DNA from: Pseudomonadota bacterium
GTDB taxonomy: Bacteria; Pseudomonadota; Gammaproteobacteria; Burkholderiales; Burkholderiaceae_C
Reading direction: 5' to 3'
Length of the DNA: 64,000 nucleotides
Assembly: GCA_029779845.1 (NCBI GenBank)
Contig: JAKOZT010000092.1
Location: 62,001-126,000, forward strand
Below, piece by piece: positions 37,879 to 46,328 of this stretch. The notes under the pieces are model-generated. The model was given only the letters and a program-made list of their open reading frames with translations, was not told the DNA's origin and did no database searches. Within the stretch, counting starts at the first letter, position 1. Every line of letters starts with the position of its first letter. The position numbers and the translations under genes are program-made.

Positions 37879-37908
37879 AAAGGGCCCGGCGTCGCCGCCA
37901 GGCCCTTT
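37879..37908 (-). terminator. Intrinsic terminator downstream of tRNA-Val (possibly bidirectional)
   Basis: An 8-bp stem (AAAGGGCC/GGCCCTTT, 14-base loop) lies between the convergent cob operon and tRNA gene. Read on the minus strand it is followed by TTTGTCTTTGG, a fair U-rich tail, so it should end the tRNA transcript. On the plus strand the tail is weaker, but the stem could also end the cobalamin operon. Confidence 0.65.
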
Positions 37909-37923
37909 GATCTCTACCGAATC

Positions 37924-38000
37924 TGGTAGGCGCGATTGGACTCGAACCAACGACCCCCACCATGTCAAGGTGGTGCTCTAACCAGCTGAGCTACGCGCCT
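37924..38000 (-). tRNA. tRNA-Val (anticodon GAC)
   Basis: 77 bases. The 7-bp acceptor stem pairs AGGCGCG with CGCGCCT and the genome encodes the terminal ACCA. The D arm is TAGCTCAGCTGGTTAGAGCA, the anticodon stem CCACC/GGTGG with loop TTGACAT gives anticodon GAC (valine), and the T arm contains GGTTCGAGTCC. The gene is read on the minus strand, toward the end of the cob operon. Confidence 0.97.
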
Positions 38001-38013
38001 GCGAAAGCCAAGC

Positions 38014-38019
38014 AGTATA
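38014..38019 (-). promoter_or_regulatory. -10 element of tRNA-Val
   Basis: On the minus strand TATACT stands 14 bases before the first base of the tRNA, the right distance for a -10 hexamer with a short precursor leader. It lies in the 44-base gap after the relA stop codon, so the tRNA has its own promoter rather than depending on relA. Confidence 0.55.
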
Positions 38020-38044
38020 GCAGGCTTCGCGCCGCCGCCCGGCG

Positions 38045-40276
38045 CTAACGCCGCCGTGCCGTGCGCACGCCGACTATGCGCGCCACCTGCGCGAGCACCT
38101 GCGCCAGCCGCGTCGCGTCGCCGACCTCGACGGTGAAGGTCATCCACGCGGTGCCGCCGCGTGCGTCCTTGACCGACTGGGTCTTCACGCCGATCACGTT
38201 GACCTTTTCCTTCGCGAACACCTCGGTGATGTCGCGCAGCAGGCCCTGCCGGTCGTTCGCCTCGACGATCACGTCGACCGGGTAGACGGTTGCACCCGCA
38301 CCCTTGCGCTCGCCCCAGGCCACCGCGATGACGCGCTCGGGCGAGCGCGCGGCGATCTGGCGGAAGTTGATGCAGTCGGCGCGGTGGATCGCCACGCCCT
38401 TGCCGCGCGTGACGTAGCCGCCGATCGCATCCGGCGGCGCCGGGCGGCAGCAGCGCGCCAGGCTGGTCAGCAGCGACTCGACGCCCACCACCAGCACGCC
38501 GCCCTGCGGCGCGCGGCCGGGCGCCTTGACGTGCTTGGCGACGATCGCCTCGTCTTCGCTGGGCGCCGGCTCGGCGGGGCGCAACAGGCTCTCGATGTTG
38601 CGCAGCGAGAACTCGTCCTTGCCCACCACCTCGAACAGCGCATCGGCGTTGCGGAAGCCCAGCCGCGCCGCCAGGTCGTCGAGCTTGATCGCGGTGCGGC
38701 CTTCGCGCTGCAAGAGCTTTTCCACCGCCTCGCGGCCGCGCGCGATGGTGTCACGCTGCGCCAGCGCGTTGAACCAGGCGCGCACCTTGGCCTTGCCGCG
38801 CGAGCTTTGCAGGTAGCCGAGTTCGGCGTTGAGCCAGTCGAGCGACGGACCACCTTCCTTGGTGACGTTGATCTCGACGGTCTGCCCGCTCTTCAGCGCC
38901 GTGTTCAGCGGCACCATCTGGCCGTCGACGCGCGCGCCGCGGCAGCGGTGGCCGAGGTCGGTGTGCAGCGTGTAGGCGAAGTCGACCGGCGTCGCGCCGG
39001 CCGGCAGCTCCACCACCGCGGCCTGCGGCGTGAAGACGTAGATGCGGTCGTCGAACACGCCGGCACCGGGCTCCACGCCGCGCTCGACGAAATCGCGCTC
39101 CCACGCCAGCAGCTGGCGCAGCACCGCCTTGCGCGCCTCGGCCACCTGGGCGTCGAAATCGCTGCCGGCGCTGACGCCGGCGTAGCCCTTCGTGCCGGCT
39201 TCCTTGTAGGCCCAGTGCGCCGCCACGCCGTGCTCGGCGTGCTCGTGCATCGCGCGCGTGCGGATCTGGATCTCCACCGGCCGGCCCTCGGCGTCCATCA
39301 CCACGGTGTGCAGCGACTGGTAGCCGTTGGCCTTGGGCCGCGCGATGTAGTCGTCGAACTCGCCGGGCACCGGCACCCAGGCCTCGTGCACGCGCGCCAG
39401 CACCGCGTAGCAGGCCGGCACGTCGGCGACGATCACGCGCATCGCGCGGATGTCGAACACACGCGCGAAGTCGAGCTGCTTGCCGCGCATCTTCTTCCAG
39501 ATGCTGTACAGGTGCTTGGGCCGGCCCTGCACCTCGGCCTTCAGCCCGGCGCGCGCGAGCTGCTCGCCGAGTTCGATGCGGAAGGCTTCCACGCCCGCCT
39601 CGCGCTCGACGCGCTTCTCGTCGAGCAGCCGCGCCACCTGGTGGTAGTGCGCCGGCTCGAGGAAGCGGAACGACAAATCCTCCAGTTCCCACTTGATCTG
39701 CCAGATGCCCAGCCGGTTGGCCAGCGGCGCGAACACCTGCATCGACTCCTCGGCCAGCGCGCGCGGGCACTCGCGCTTGCTCGCGGCGTACCAGCGCAGC
39801 GTCTGCAGCCGCGAGGCCAGGCGCAGCAACACCACCCGCAGGTCGCGCGAGAAGGCGAGCAGCATCTTGCGCACACGCTCGGTCTGCGCGGCGCGCTCCT
39901 GCTCGCCGAGCTGCGCCTCGCGCGCCGCGCGCTGGATCTGCACCAGCCGGCGCGTGTGGCTGACCAGGCTCGCATACGAGGCGCCGAAGGCCTTCTCGAC
40001 CACTTCCTCGGGCTTCTGCACGAAGTCGCCGGCGTAGACGAGGTAGGCGGCGGCACGCATCGAGGGCGCCGCGCCGATCGCCTGCAGGATGGCGGCCACG
40101 CCGTCGGCGTGCGAGCGCGCGTCTTCGCCGGTGTCGAGCGCGCGGCCGGTCAGCAGCGGCTCGGCGAAGGCGCGCGCGCGTTCGAGCGGCGCCAGTTCGG
40201 CGTCGCTGTCGGCCACATCGGCGAGTTGAACGATGGGCGCCGCGTCTTCGCGCGCGTCCCCGAGCTGCGTCTTCAT
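38045..40276 (-). CDS. relA: GTP pyrophosphokinase, RelA type ((p)ppGpp synthetase)
   Basis: 743 residues. The hydrolase region near the N-terminus has lost the HD motif (YLVYAGDF where SpoT has HDxxED), so it should be a synthetase only. The synthetase domain is intact: VFDIRAMRVIV, EFDDYIARPKANGYQSLHT (residues near 300), EIQIRTRAMHEHAEHGVAAHW. A TGS domain (YVFTPQAAVVELPAGATPVDFAYTLHT region), a Cys-rich conserved region (CCRPAPPDAIGGYVTRG) and an ACT domain follow. It makes the alarmone on ribosomes under amino-acid starvation. It overlaps the hydrolase gene upstream by four bases. Confidence 0.95.
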   Translation of the reverse strand: MKTQLGDAREDAAPIVQLADVADSDAELAPLERARAFAEPLLTGRALDTGEDARSHADGVAAILQAIGAAPSMRAAAYLVYAGDFVQKPEEVVEKAFGASYASLVSHTRRLVQIQRAAREAQLGEQERAAQTERVRKMLLAFSRDLRVVLLRLASRLQTLRWYAASKRECPRALAEESMQVFAPLANRLGIWQIKWELEDLSFRFLEPAHYHQVARLLDEKRVEREAGVEAFRIELGEQLARAGLKAEVQGRPKHLYSIWKKMRGKQLDFARVFDIRAMRVIVADVPACYAVLARVHEAWVPVPGEFDDYIARPKANGYQSLHTVVMDAEGRPVEIQIRTRAMHEHAEHGVAAHWAYKEAGTKGYAGVSAGSDFDAQVAEARKAVLRQLLAWERDFVERGVEPGAGVFDDRIYVFTPQAAVVELPAGATPVDFAYTLHTDLGHRCRGARVDGQMVPLNTALKSGQTVEINVTKEGGPSLDWLNAELGYLQSSRGKAKVRAWFNALAQRDTIARGREAVEKLLQREGRTAIKLDDLAARLGFRNADALFEVVGKDEFSLRNIESLLRPAEPAPSEDEAIVAKHVKAPGRAPQGGVLVVGVESLLTSLARCCRPAPPDAIGGYVTRGKGVAIHRADCINFRQIAARSPERVIAVAWGERKGAGATVYPVDVIVEANDRQGLLRDITEVFAKEKVNVIGVKTQSVKDARGGTAWMTFTVEVGDATRLAQVLAQVARIVGVRTARRR

Positions 40277-41139
40277 GGCGAGAGCAGGAACTCCCTCACC
40301 GCGGCGATCTGCTCGGGCGCGATCAGCGTCGGCGCATGGCCCACGCCTTCGAACTCCGCGAGCTTCGCCTTCGGGCCGCGCTGCGTCATCGCCTGCGCGG
40401 TCTCGCGCGAAAGCAGGTCGCTGTCGGCGCCGCGCACGATCAGCGTGGGGCAGCGCAGCGCGTCGTAGGCGGCCCACAGCGCGGCCTCGCCGGCGCGCGC
40501 CGCTTCGGGCGTGATCGCGCGGAAGGGCACGGCGATGGCCGGGTCGTAGTGCAGCTTGAAGCCCTCGCCGTCGGGCTTGAGCATCGGGCGCGTCAGCGCC
40601 AGCCACTGCTCGCGCGTGTGCGGGCCGAAGCTGGCCGAGATGCTCCACAGGAAGTCGGCCGCTTCGTCGACGCTGCCCCAGCGCCCCGGCGCGCCGAGGT
40701 AGGTGCCGATGCGCTGCAGCGCGGCCGCTTCGATGGCCGGGCCGACGTCGTTGAGCACGAGTTTTTTCACCGGCGAGTCCGGCAGCGCCGCGAGGCCCAG
40801 GCCGATCAGCCCGCCCATCGAGGTGCCGACCCAATGGACTTCTTCGGCATCCAGGCGCGCCAGCAGCGTCACCATGTCGGCCACGTAGGCGGGGATCTGG
40901 TAGCCGGCCGGATCGGCCAGCCAGTCGGAGCGGCCGCGGCCGACCACGTCGGGGCAGACGACGCGGTAGCGGTCGCTCATCGCCTGCGCGAAGGCGTCGA
41001 AGTCGCGCCCCTGGCGCGCCAGGCCGTGCACGCAGACCAGCACACGCGGGTTGGCCGGGTCGCCCCATTGCACGTAGGCCATGCGGTGCAGGCCGCGCGC
41101 GCCCAGGCATTGCACGCTGTCGGATCGAGGCTCTGTCAT
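40273..41139 (-). CDS. Alpha/beta hydrolase
   Basis: 288 residues. The oxyanion strand-turn VCVHGLARQGRDFDAFA, the nucleophile elbow VGTSMGGLIG with Ser near residue 107, Asp in LIVRGADSDLL near 240 and His in GVGHAPTLI near 267 give a complete catalytic triad. The substrate is unknown; esterase or C-C hydrolase activity is possible. Its stop overlaps the relA start (ATGA), a coupling that suggests co-transcription with relA. Confidence 0.9.
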   Translation of the reverse strand: MTEPRSDSVQCLGARGLHRMAYVQWGDPANPRVLVCVHGLARQGRDFDAFAQAMSDRYRVVCPDVVGRGRSDWLADPAGYQIPAYVADMVTLLARLDAEEVHWVGTSMGGLIGLGLAALPDSPVKKLVLNDVGPAIEAAALQRIGTYLGAPGRWGSVDEAADFLWSISASFGPHTREQWLALTRPMLKPDGEGFKLHYDPAIAVPFRAITPEAARAGEAALWAAYDALRCPTLIVRGADSDLLSRETAQAMTQRGPKAKLAEFEGVGHAPTLIAPEQIAAVREFLLSP

Positions 41140-41206
41140 GTCCGGTTCAGTTCCGATTCAATTGGGTCTCCATAATCCATGCTAAGTCAATCGTCGGAGA
41201 ACCTTC

Positions 41207-41989
41207 ATGCTCAAAGGAAAGACCGCCCTCGTCACCGGCTCCACCAGCGGCATCGGGCTGGGCATCGCCTGCCGCCTCGCGGCGCAGGGCGCGAACATCG
41301 TGCTCAACGGCTTCGGCGACGTCGAAGGGCCGAAGGCCGAGGTGGCCGCGGCCGGCAAGGCACACGGCATCCGCGTCGGCTACCACGGCGCCGACATGAG
41401 CAAGCCGGCCGAGATCGAGGCGATGATGGGCTACGCCGCCCGGGAGTTCGGCGGCGTCGAGGTGCTGATCAACAACGCCGGCATCCAGCACGTCGCCAAC
41501 GTGGAGGACTTCCCGGTCGAGCGCTGGGACGCGATCATCGCGATCAACCTCAGCTCGGCCTTCCACGCGATGCGCCTGGCGATCCCCGCGATGCGCGCGA
41601 AGAACTGGGGCCGCATCATCAACATCGCCTCGACGCACGGGCTGGTGGCCTCGGCGAGCAAATCGGCCTACGTGGCGGCCAAGCACGGCATCGTCGGGCT
41701 GACCAAGGCGAGCGCGCTCGAACTGGCCACCACCGGCGTGACGGTCAACGCGATCTGCCCCGGCTGGGTGCTGACGCCGCTGGTGCAGAAGCAGGTCGAC
41801 GCGCGCGCCGCCAAGGACGGCATCGACAACGAGGAGGCCAAGCGCCGCCTGCTCGGCGAGAAGCAGCCCTCGCTGCAGTTCACCACGCCCGAGCAGCTGG
41901 GCGACCTCGCGGTGTTCCTCTGCTCGGCGGGTGCGGACAACGTGCGCGGGCAGGCCTGGGCCGTCGACGGCGGGTGGACGGCCCAGTGA
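41207..41989 (+). CDS. bdhA: 3-hydroxybutyrate dehydrogenase
   Basis: 260 residues, short-chain dehydrogenase. The NAD-binding TGSTSGIGLGIA, the NNAGIQHV motif with the QH pair typical of 3-hydroxybutyrate dehydrogenases, and the active site YVAAKHG with an upstream Ser are present. The C-terminal lid LLGEKQPSLQFTTPEQLG is diagnostic of this family. It oxidises (R)-3-hydroxybutyrate to acetoacetate in PHB use. A CGGAGA site precedes the ATG by seven bases. It is divergent from the hydrolase–relA pair. Confidence 0.94.
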   Translation: MLKGKTALVTGSTSGIGLGIACRLAAQGANIVLNGFGDVEGPKAEVAAAGKAHGIRVGYHGADMSKPAEIEAMMGYAAREFGGVEVLINNAGIQHVANVEDFPVERWDAIIAINLSSAFHAMRLAIPAMRAKNWGRIINIASTHGLVASASKSAYVAAKHGIVGLTKASALELATTGVTVNAICPGWVLTPLVQKQVDARAAKDGIDNEEAKRRLLGEKQPSLQFTTPEQLGDLAVFLCSAGADNVRGQAWAVDGGWTAQ

Positions 41990-41995
41990 GGCCCG

Positions 41996-42706
41996 CTACT
42001 TCGTCAGCTGCACCGAGCCGCTGACGCTCACCGACAGCTGCGCCTTGCCGGCCTCCACCGGCAAGGACTCGTCGGCCGACATCGCCATCGTCTTGGCCGC
42101 GCGCATCATCGGCACCGGCATCAGCCCCGGCGCGTCGGTACCGCTGACGTTGACCTCGCGGATCACGTAGCCGCCATAGCCGAACTGCTTGGCGTACTCC
42201 GCCGCCTTGGCGCGGTAGCGCGCGATGGCCTGCGCGGCCAGATCGCTCTCGACCTTCTCGCGCAGCTCGCGCGAGACGCCCTGGCTGACACGCGCCACGT
42301 TCATCGTCGTGATGCGGCCGCTCAGCGCGCCGATGCCGCTGATGTCCTTGCCTTCGATCACCAGTTCCGCCGAACCCTGCCAGCCGGTCAGCCCGCCCTT
42401 GGGCGCGTAGCGCGGGTAGAGCGAGAAGTTGCCGGTCTGCACCTCGATCTGGCCCGGCTTGGCGGCCTTGCGCGCCTCGGCCAGGGCGGCGTCGAGCGCC
42501 TGCTTGAGCTGGGTCTGCACGGTGGCGGCGTCCTGCCCTTCCTTGTTCGTGCTCAGCACGACGTTGAGCAGGTCCTTGGTGACCTCGACGGTGGCGCTGG
42601 CGGACAGCGACACCACGCCCTGCATGGGCGGCGGTTCGGCGCGCGCGGCGCCCGCCAGCGCGGCGGTGGTGGCGGCCAGCATGGCGGCGATCGGTCGTGA
42701 ACGCAT
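41996..42706 (-). CDS. Periplasmic SIMPL domain (DUF541) protein
   Basis: 236 residues with a signal peptide ending GAARAE near residue 23. The SIMPL pattern VVSLSASATVEVTKDLLNVVLS opens the mature domain (here at about 30-52), then ALAEARKAAKPGQIEVQTGNFSLYPRY and GWQGSAELVIEG. The family (OMP26/YggE type) protects against oxidative or envelope stress in some species. It ends six bases from the convergent bdhA stop and is divergent from ompR. Confidence 0.88.
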   Translation of the reverse strand: MRSRPIAAMLAATTAALAGAARAEPPPMQGVVSLSASATVEVTKDLLNVVLSTNKEGQDAATVQTQLKQALDAALAEARKAAKPGQIEVQTGNFSLYPRYAPKGGLTGWQGSAELVIEGKDISGIGALSGRITTMNVARVSQGVSRELREKVESDLAAQAIARYRAKAAEYAKQFGYGGYVIREVNVSGTDAPGLMPVPMMRAAKTMAMSADESLPVEAGKAQLSVSVSGSVQLTK

Positions 42707-42800
42707 GGGCTGCAATCTCCTGGAAGTGAACGATGAAGGCTTATACGCGCACGCGGTCTTGACGGGGTGATTTGCAGGCCGGCCGGCCCAGGGGCAAGAT

Positions 42801-42865
42801 TTGTAACAGATGGTCAGGTCGCCCGATTGCCCTCGCAAAGCCCCGCAGAATCCCGCCTGTTACAA
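42801..42865. promoter_or_regulatory. Inverted TGTAACA boxes upstream of ompR
   Basis: TTGTAACAG at 42801-42809 is repeated in inverse orientation as CTGTTACAA at 42857-42865, just 14 bases before the ompR ATG. TGTAACA resembles the core of known OmpR sites (TTTTTGTAACATAT in ompF/ompC regulation). It lies between the divergent SIMPL and ompR genes. Autoregulation by OmpR is the simplest reading. Confidence 0.5.
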
Positions 42866-42879
42866 GTTCGGAGTCCCCG

Positions 42880-43614
42880 ATGCCCGCCAATCCCAACCAG
42901 CGCCCCGACCGCATCGTCGTCGTCGACGACGATGCGCGCATCCGCGACCTGCTGCGCCGCTATCTCACGCAGGAGGGCTTCGAGGTGCTGCTCGCCGAGG
43001 ACGCCAAGGCGCTCAACCGCGTGCTGACGCGCGAGACGGTCGACCTCATCGTGCTCGACCTGATGCTGCCCGGCGAGGACGGCCTGTCGATCTGCCGCCG
43101 CCTGCGCGCCGCCAACGACGTGACGCCGATCATCATGCTCACCGCCAAGGTGGAGGACGTGGACCGCATCGTCGGCCTGGAAGTCGGCGCCGACGACTAC
43201 CTGCCCAAGCCCTTCAACCCGCGCGAGCTGCTGGCGCGCATCCATGCCGTGCTGCGCCGCCGCCCGACGCTGGAAGCGCCCGGCGCGCCGGCCAAGGAGC
43301 CGCAGACCGTGGCCTTCGGGCCCTTCGAGTTCGACCTCGCGCTGCGCCGCCTGACCAAGGACGGCGAGCAGATCGCGCTGACCACCGGCGAGTTCTCGAT
43401 GCTCAAGGCGCTGGTGCGGCACCCGCGCCAGCCGCTGAGCCGCGACAAGCTCGCGCAGCTGGCGCGCGGCCGCGAGTTCGAGCCCTTCGACCGCAGCCTG
43501 GACGTGCAGATCTCGCGCCTGCGCAAGATGATCGAGCCCGACCCGGCGCAGCCGCGCTACATCCAGACCGTGTGGGGCGTGGGCTACGTCTTCGTGCCGG
43601 ACGGCACCTCGTGA
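42880..43614 (+). CDS. ompR: OmpR-type response regulator
   Basis: 244 residues. The receiver domain has the acidic pair DDD near residue 16, phospho-acceptor Asp60 in LDLMLPGEDG, Thr in MLTAK and Lys in LPKPFNP. The C-terminal winged helix (about 145-240) shows LTTGEFSMLKALVRHPRQPLSRDKL-type spacing and ends TVWGVGYVFVPDG. The kinase gene follows after 96 bases with a terminator between. The role in E. coli is osmotic control of porins; here it may regulate envelope genes. Confidence 0.95.
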   Translation: MPANPNQRPDRIVVVDDDARIRDLLRRYLTQEGFEVLLAEDAKALNRVLTRETVDLIVLDLMLPGEDGLSICRRLRAANDVTPIIMLTAKVEDVDRIVGLEVGADDYLPKPFNPRELLARIHAVLRRRPTLEAPGAPAKEPQTVAFGPFEFDLALRRLTKDGEQIALTTGEFSMLKALVRHPRQPLSRDKLAQLARGREFEPFDRSLDVQISRLRKMIEPDPAQPRYIQTVWGVGYVFVPDGTS

Positions 43615-43639
43615 CGCCCCGGCTTCACGCCGGCAGCAC

Positions 43640-43664
43640 GGCCCCGCGCGTCGGGGCCTTTTTT
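43640..43664 (+). terminator. Intrinsic terminator between ompR and envZ
   Basis: GGCCCCG pairs with CGGGGCC around a short loop (43640-43658) and is followed directly by six T residues, a textbook rho-independent terminator. It lies between the two halves of a two-component operon, 25 bases after the ompR stop, so kinase expression would be set by read-through. Confidence 0.85.
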
Positions 43665-43710
43665 GCGCCGACACTCGGCGCCTGACACGCCGACACCTTC
43701 GCCCGCCCGG

Positions 43711-45042
43711 ATGGCCCGCACCTCCAAGCTCGCCTTCAGCCTGTTCTGGCGCACCTTCTTCCTGCTCGCGCTGCTGCTGGTGGGCGGCGTGTTCGCCTGG
43801 ATGCAGACCTTCAAGGCGCTGGAGTTCGAGCCGCGCGCGGTGCAGGCGGCGCAGCAGATCGCCTCGCTGGTGAACCTGGCGCGCACCGCGCTGCAAGCGA
43901 GCGACACGATCAACCGCGTCACGCTGGTCAAGACGATGGCCAAGCAGGAGTCGGTGCGCCTGGCGCCGCGCGAGCCGGGCGACAAGTGGGAGCCCTACGA
44001 AGTCGACCGCTTCTCGCGCGCCATCGGCGCCGAGCTGCGCGCCCAGCTCGGCCCCGACACCGTGGTGGCCGGCTCGGTGAACAAGCAGCCGGGGCTGTGG
44101 GTCGGATTCACGATCGACAAGGATCCCTACTGGCTGCAGGCCGACTCCTCGCGCGTCAGCACGCTCACCTGGGGCACGCTGCTGCTGTGGGGCGGCATCG
44201 CGCTGATCGCCTCGGTGTTCGGCTCGGCGCTGATCGCGCGCGCGATCAACCGGCCGCTGCAGGATCTGTCTTTCGCCGCCAGCCGCATCCGCGAGGGCGA
44301 GTTCGATTCGGTGCTCGACGAGAACACCATGACCAGCGAGATCCGCCAGGTCAACATGGGCTTCAACCGCATGGCGCGCGAACTCGCCAAGGTGGAGGAA
44401 GACCGCGCGGTGATGCTCGCCGGCATCAGCCACGACCTGCGCACGCCGCTGGCGCGACTGCGCCTGGAAGCCGAGATGAGCGTCAACGACGACGAGGCCA
44501 AGCGCAACATGGCCTCCGACATCGACCAGCTCGACGCGATCATCGACAAGTTCATGGACTACGCGCGCCCCGGCGACGTGAAGCTGGTGCCGGTGCATTT
44601 GTCGAGCCTGGTCGACCGCGAGATGGCGGCCTTCCGCGACACCAGCCAGATCCGCATCACCGCGCGCGTGGCGATCGACACCAAGGTGCTGGCCGACGAA
44701 ACCGAACTCGGCCGCGTGCTGCAGAACCTGTTCGAGAACGCGCGCCGCTATGGCCGCAGCAGCGACACCGGCATCGCCAAGGTGGCCGTGACCTACGCGC
44801 GCACCGGGCCGTGGGTGATCCTCAGCGTGCGCGACCACGGCCCGGGCGTCGACCCGGCCAAGCTGCAGCAGTTGACCACGCCCTTCTTCCGCGGCGACGC
44901 GGCGCGCACCGCGGCCACCGGCGCGGGGCTGGGGCTGGCGATCGTCGACAAGGCGATGCAGCGCATGGGCGGCGCGTTCGAGGTGGCCAATGCGGCCGAC
45001 GGCGGCCTCGTGTGCCACCTCAGGCTCAAGAAGTCGCCCTGA
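43711..45042 (+). CDS. envZ: EnvZ-like sensor histidine kinase
   Basis: 443 residues. TM1 (about 12-32) and TM2 (about 150-175) flank a periplasmic domain; the HAMP segment with IARAINRPLQDLSFAASRI follows. The H-box is GISHDLRTPLARLRLEAEM near residue 240, with N-box LFENARRYG, G1 DHGPGVDPAK and G2 GAGLGLAIVDKAM. The ATG at 43711 is preferred over an in-frame upstream ATG that lies within the terminator stem region. It is the kinase partner of OmpR. Confidence 0.93.
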   Translation: MARTSKLAFSLFWRTFFLLALLLVGGVFAWMQTFKALEFEPRAVQAAQQIASLVNLARTALQASDTINRVTLVKTMAKQESVRLAPREPGDKWEPYEVDRFSRAIGAELRAQLGPDTVVAGSVNKQPGLWVGFTIDKDPYWLQADSSRVSTLTWGTLLLWGGIALIASVFGSALIARAINRPLQDLSFAASRIREGEFDSVLDENTMTSEIRQVNMGFNRMARELAKVEEDRAVMLAGISHDLRTPLARLRLEAEMSVNDDEAKRNMASDIDQLDAIIDKFMDYARPGDVKLVPVHLSSLVDREMAAFRDTSQIRITARVAIDTKVLADETELGRVLQNLFENARRYGRSSDTGIAKVAVTYARTGPWVILSVRDHGPGVDPAKLQQLTTPFFRGDAARTAATGAGLGLAIVDKAMQRMGGAFEVANAADGGLVCHLRLKKSP

Positions 45043-45054
45043 GCCCGGGGCGGG

Positions 45055-45564
45055 CTACGCCGGCACCACCGGCCGGCGCAGCGTGTAGAGCAGGCACACG
45101 GCGCGCGCTTCCATCGACTCGCCCGCGCCCACCGGGCCGAGCTTCTCGGCCGTCTTGGCCTTCACGCTGACCTGCTCGACCTTGATCGCCAGCGCCTGCG
45201 CGATGCGCTGGCGCATCGCCAGGATGTGCGGCGCCATCTTGGGCGCCTGCGCGACGATGGTGCTGTCGACGTTGGCCACGTGCCAGCCGGCCTGCAAGGC
45301 GCGCCGGCCCGCTTCGGCCAGTAGCGCCAGCGAATCGGCGCCGCGAAAACGCTCGTCGGTGTCGGGGAAGTGGTGGCCGATGTCGCCCAGCGCCAGCGCG
45401 CCGAAGATCGCGTCGGTGATCGCGTGGCACAGCGCGTCGGCGTCGGAATGGCCGTCCAGCCCGTGCGTGTGCGGGATGGTCACGCCGCCGAGCACCAGCG
45501 GCCGGCCTTCGACGAGGCGGTGGCTGTCCCAGCCTTCGCCGATGCGGATGTTGGGCAGGTTCAT
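45055..45564 (-). CDS. ispF: 2-C-methyl-D-erythritol 2,4-cyclodiphosphate synthase
   Basis: 169 residues. The Zn-binding Asp and His lie in [12 protein letters not shown] (residues 8-19) and the partner His in [24 protein letters not shown] and the C-terminal [19 protein letters not shown] are conserved. The enzyme forms MEcPP in the MEP isoprenoid pathway. It follows ispD with a four-base ATGA overlap, as often in proteobacteria. Confidence 0.97.
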   Translation of the reverse strand: MNLPNIRIGEGWDSHRLVEGRPLVLGGVTIPHTHGLDGHSDADALCHAITDAIFGALALGDIGHHFPDTDERFRGADSLALLAEAGRRALQAGWHVANVDSTIVAQAPKMAPHILAMRQRIAQALAIKVEQVSVKAKTAEKLGPVGAGESMEARAVCLLYTLRRPVVPA

Positions 45565-46286
45565 GCGGGTTCCTCGTTGCGCTCGGCGAGCAGGCGTTCG
45601 GCGAGCGTGAAGTCGGACGGCCAGGTGACTTTCAGGTTGGCGGCGTCGCCTTCGACGAGCAGCGGGCGACGGCCGGTGGCCTCGATCGCGCCGGCTTCGT
45701 CGGTCACCGCGAGGCCGCTGCCGAGGGCGCGCGCGAGCGCGTCGTGCAGCGCGCCGATGCGGAACATCTGCGGCGTCTGCGCAGCCCATTTGTCGGCGCG
45801 CGGCAGCGTCTCGGCGACGCGGCCGGCTTCGGCGCGCTTGAGCGTGTCGGCCACCGGCAGCGCGAGCAGGCCGCCGACGGCGTCGCTCAGGCAGGCGGCC
45901 ATCAGACGTTCGACCCAAGCCGGGCGCAGCAGGCAACGCGCGGCATCGTGCACCAGCACCCAGTCGTCGCGGCGCGCGCCGCGTGCGAGCAGTTCTTCGA
46001 GGCCGCCGCTGACGGTGTCGGCGCGGGTCGCGCCGCCGCGTTTGCAGACCCAGCCGCGTTCACCTTCGAACGCGGGCAGCAGCGTCTCGAAATGCTCGTC
46101 GTCCGACGCCAGCACCACCAGCGTCGCCGTGAGGCGCGGCACGTCGGCCAGCGCCGCGAGCGTGTGCGCCACCATCGGCCGGCCGGCGATCTGCACGTAC
46201 TGCTTGGGCAGCGCGGCGCCGGAGCGCGAGCCCACGCCGGCGCAGGGCAGCAAGGCGTAGCAGCGGGGCTCGGTGTCGGCGTTCAT
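45561..46286 (-). CDS. ispD: 2-C-methyl-D-erythritol 4-phosphate cytidylyltransferase
   Basis: 241 residues. The nucleotide-binding loop [19 protein letters not shown] is present near residue 13, with the Lys and Arg that bind [14 protein letters not shown] and VADTLKR follow, and the final [13 protein letters not shown] is typical. It joins CTP and MEP to CDP-ME. It is divergent from mfd with 27-42 bases between starts, and translationally coupled to ispF. Confidence 0.96.
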   Translation of the reverse strand: MNADTEPRCYALLPCAGVGSRSGAALPKQYVQIAGRPMVAHTLAALADVPRLTATLVVLASDDEHFETLLPAFEGERGWVCKRGGATRADTVSGGLEELLARGARRDDWVLVHDAARCLLRPAWVERLMAACLSDAVGGLLALPVADTLKRAEAGRVAETLPRADKWAAQTPQMFRIGALHDALARALGSGLAVTDEAGAIEATGRRPLLVEGDAANLKVTWPSDFTLAERLLAERNEEPA

Positions 46287-46328
46287 GCGCGGCGTCTGAA
46301 GGGCCCGGATTGTATGATCCGCCCCCCG

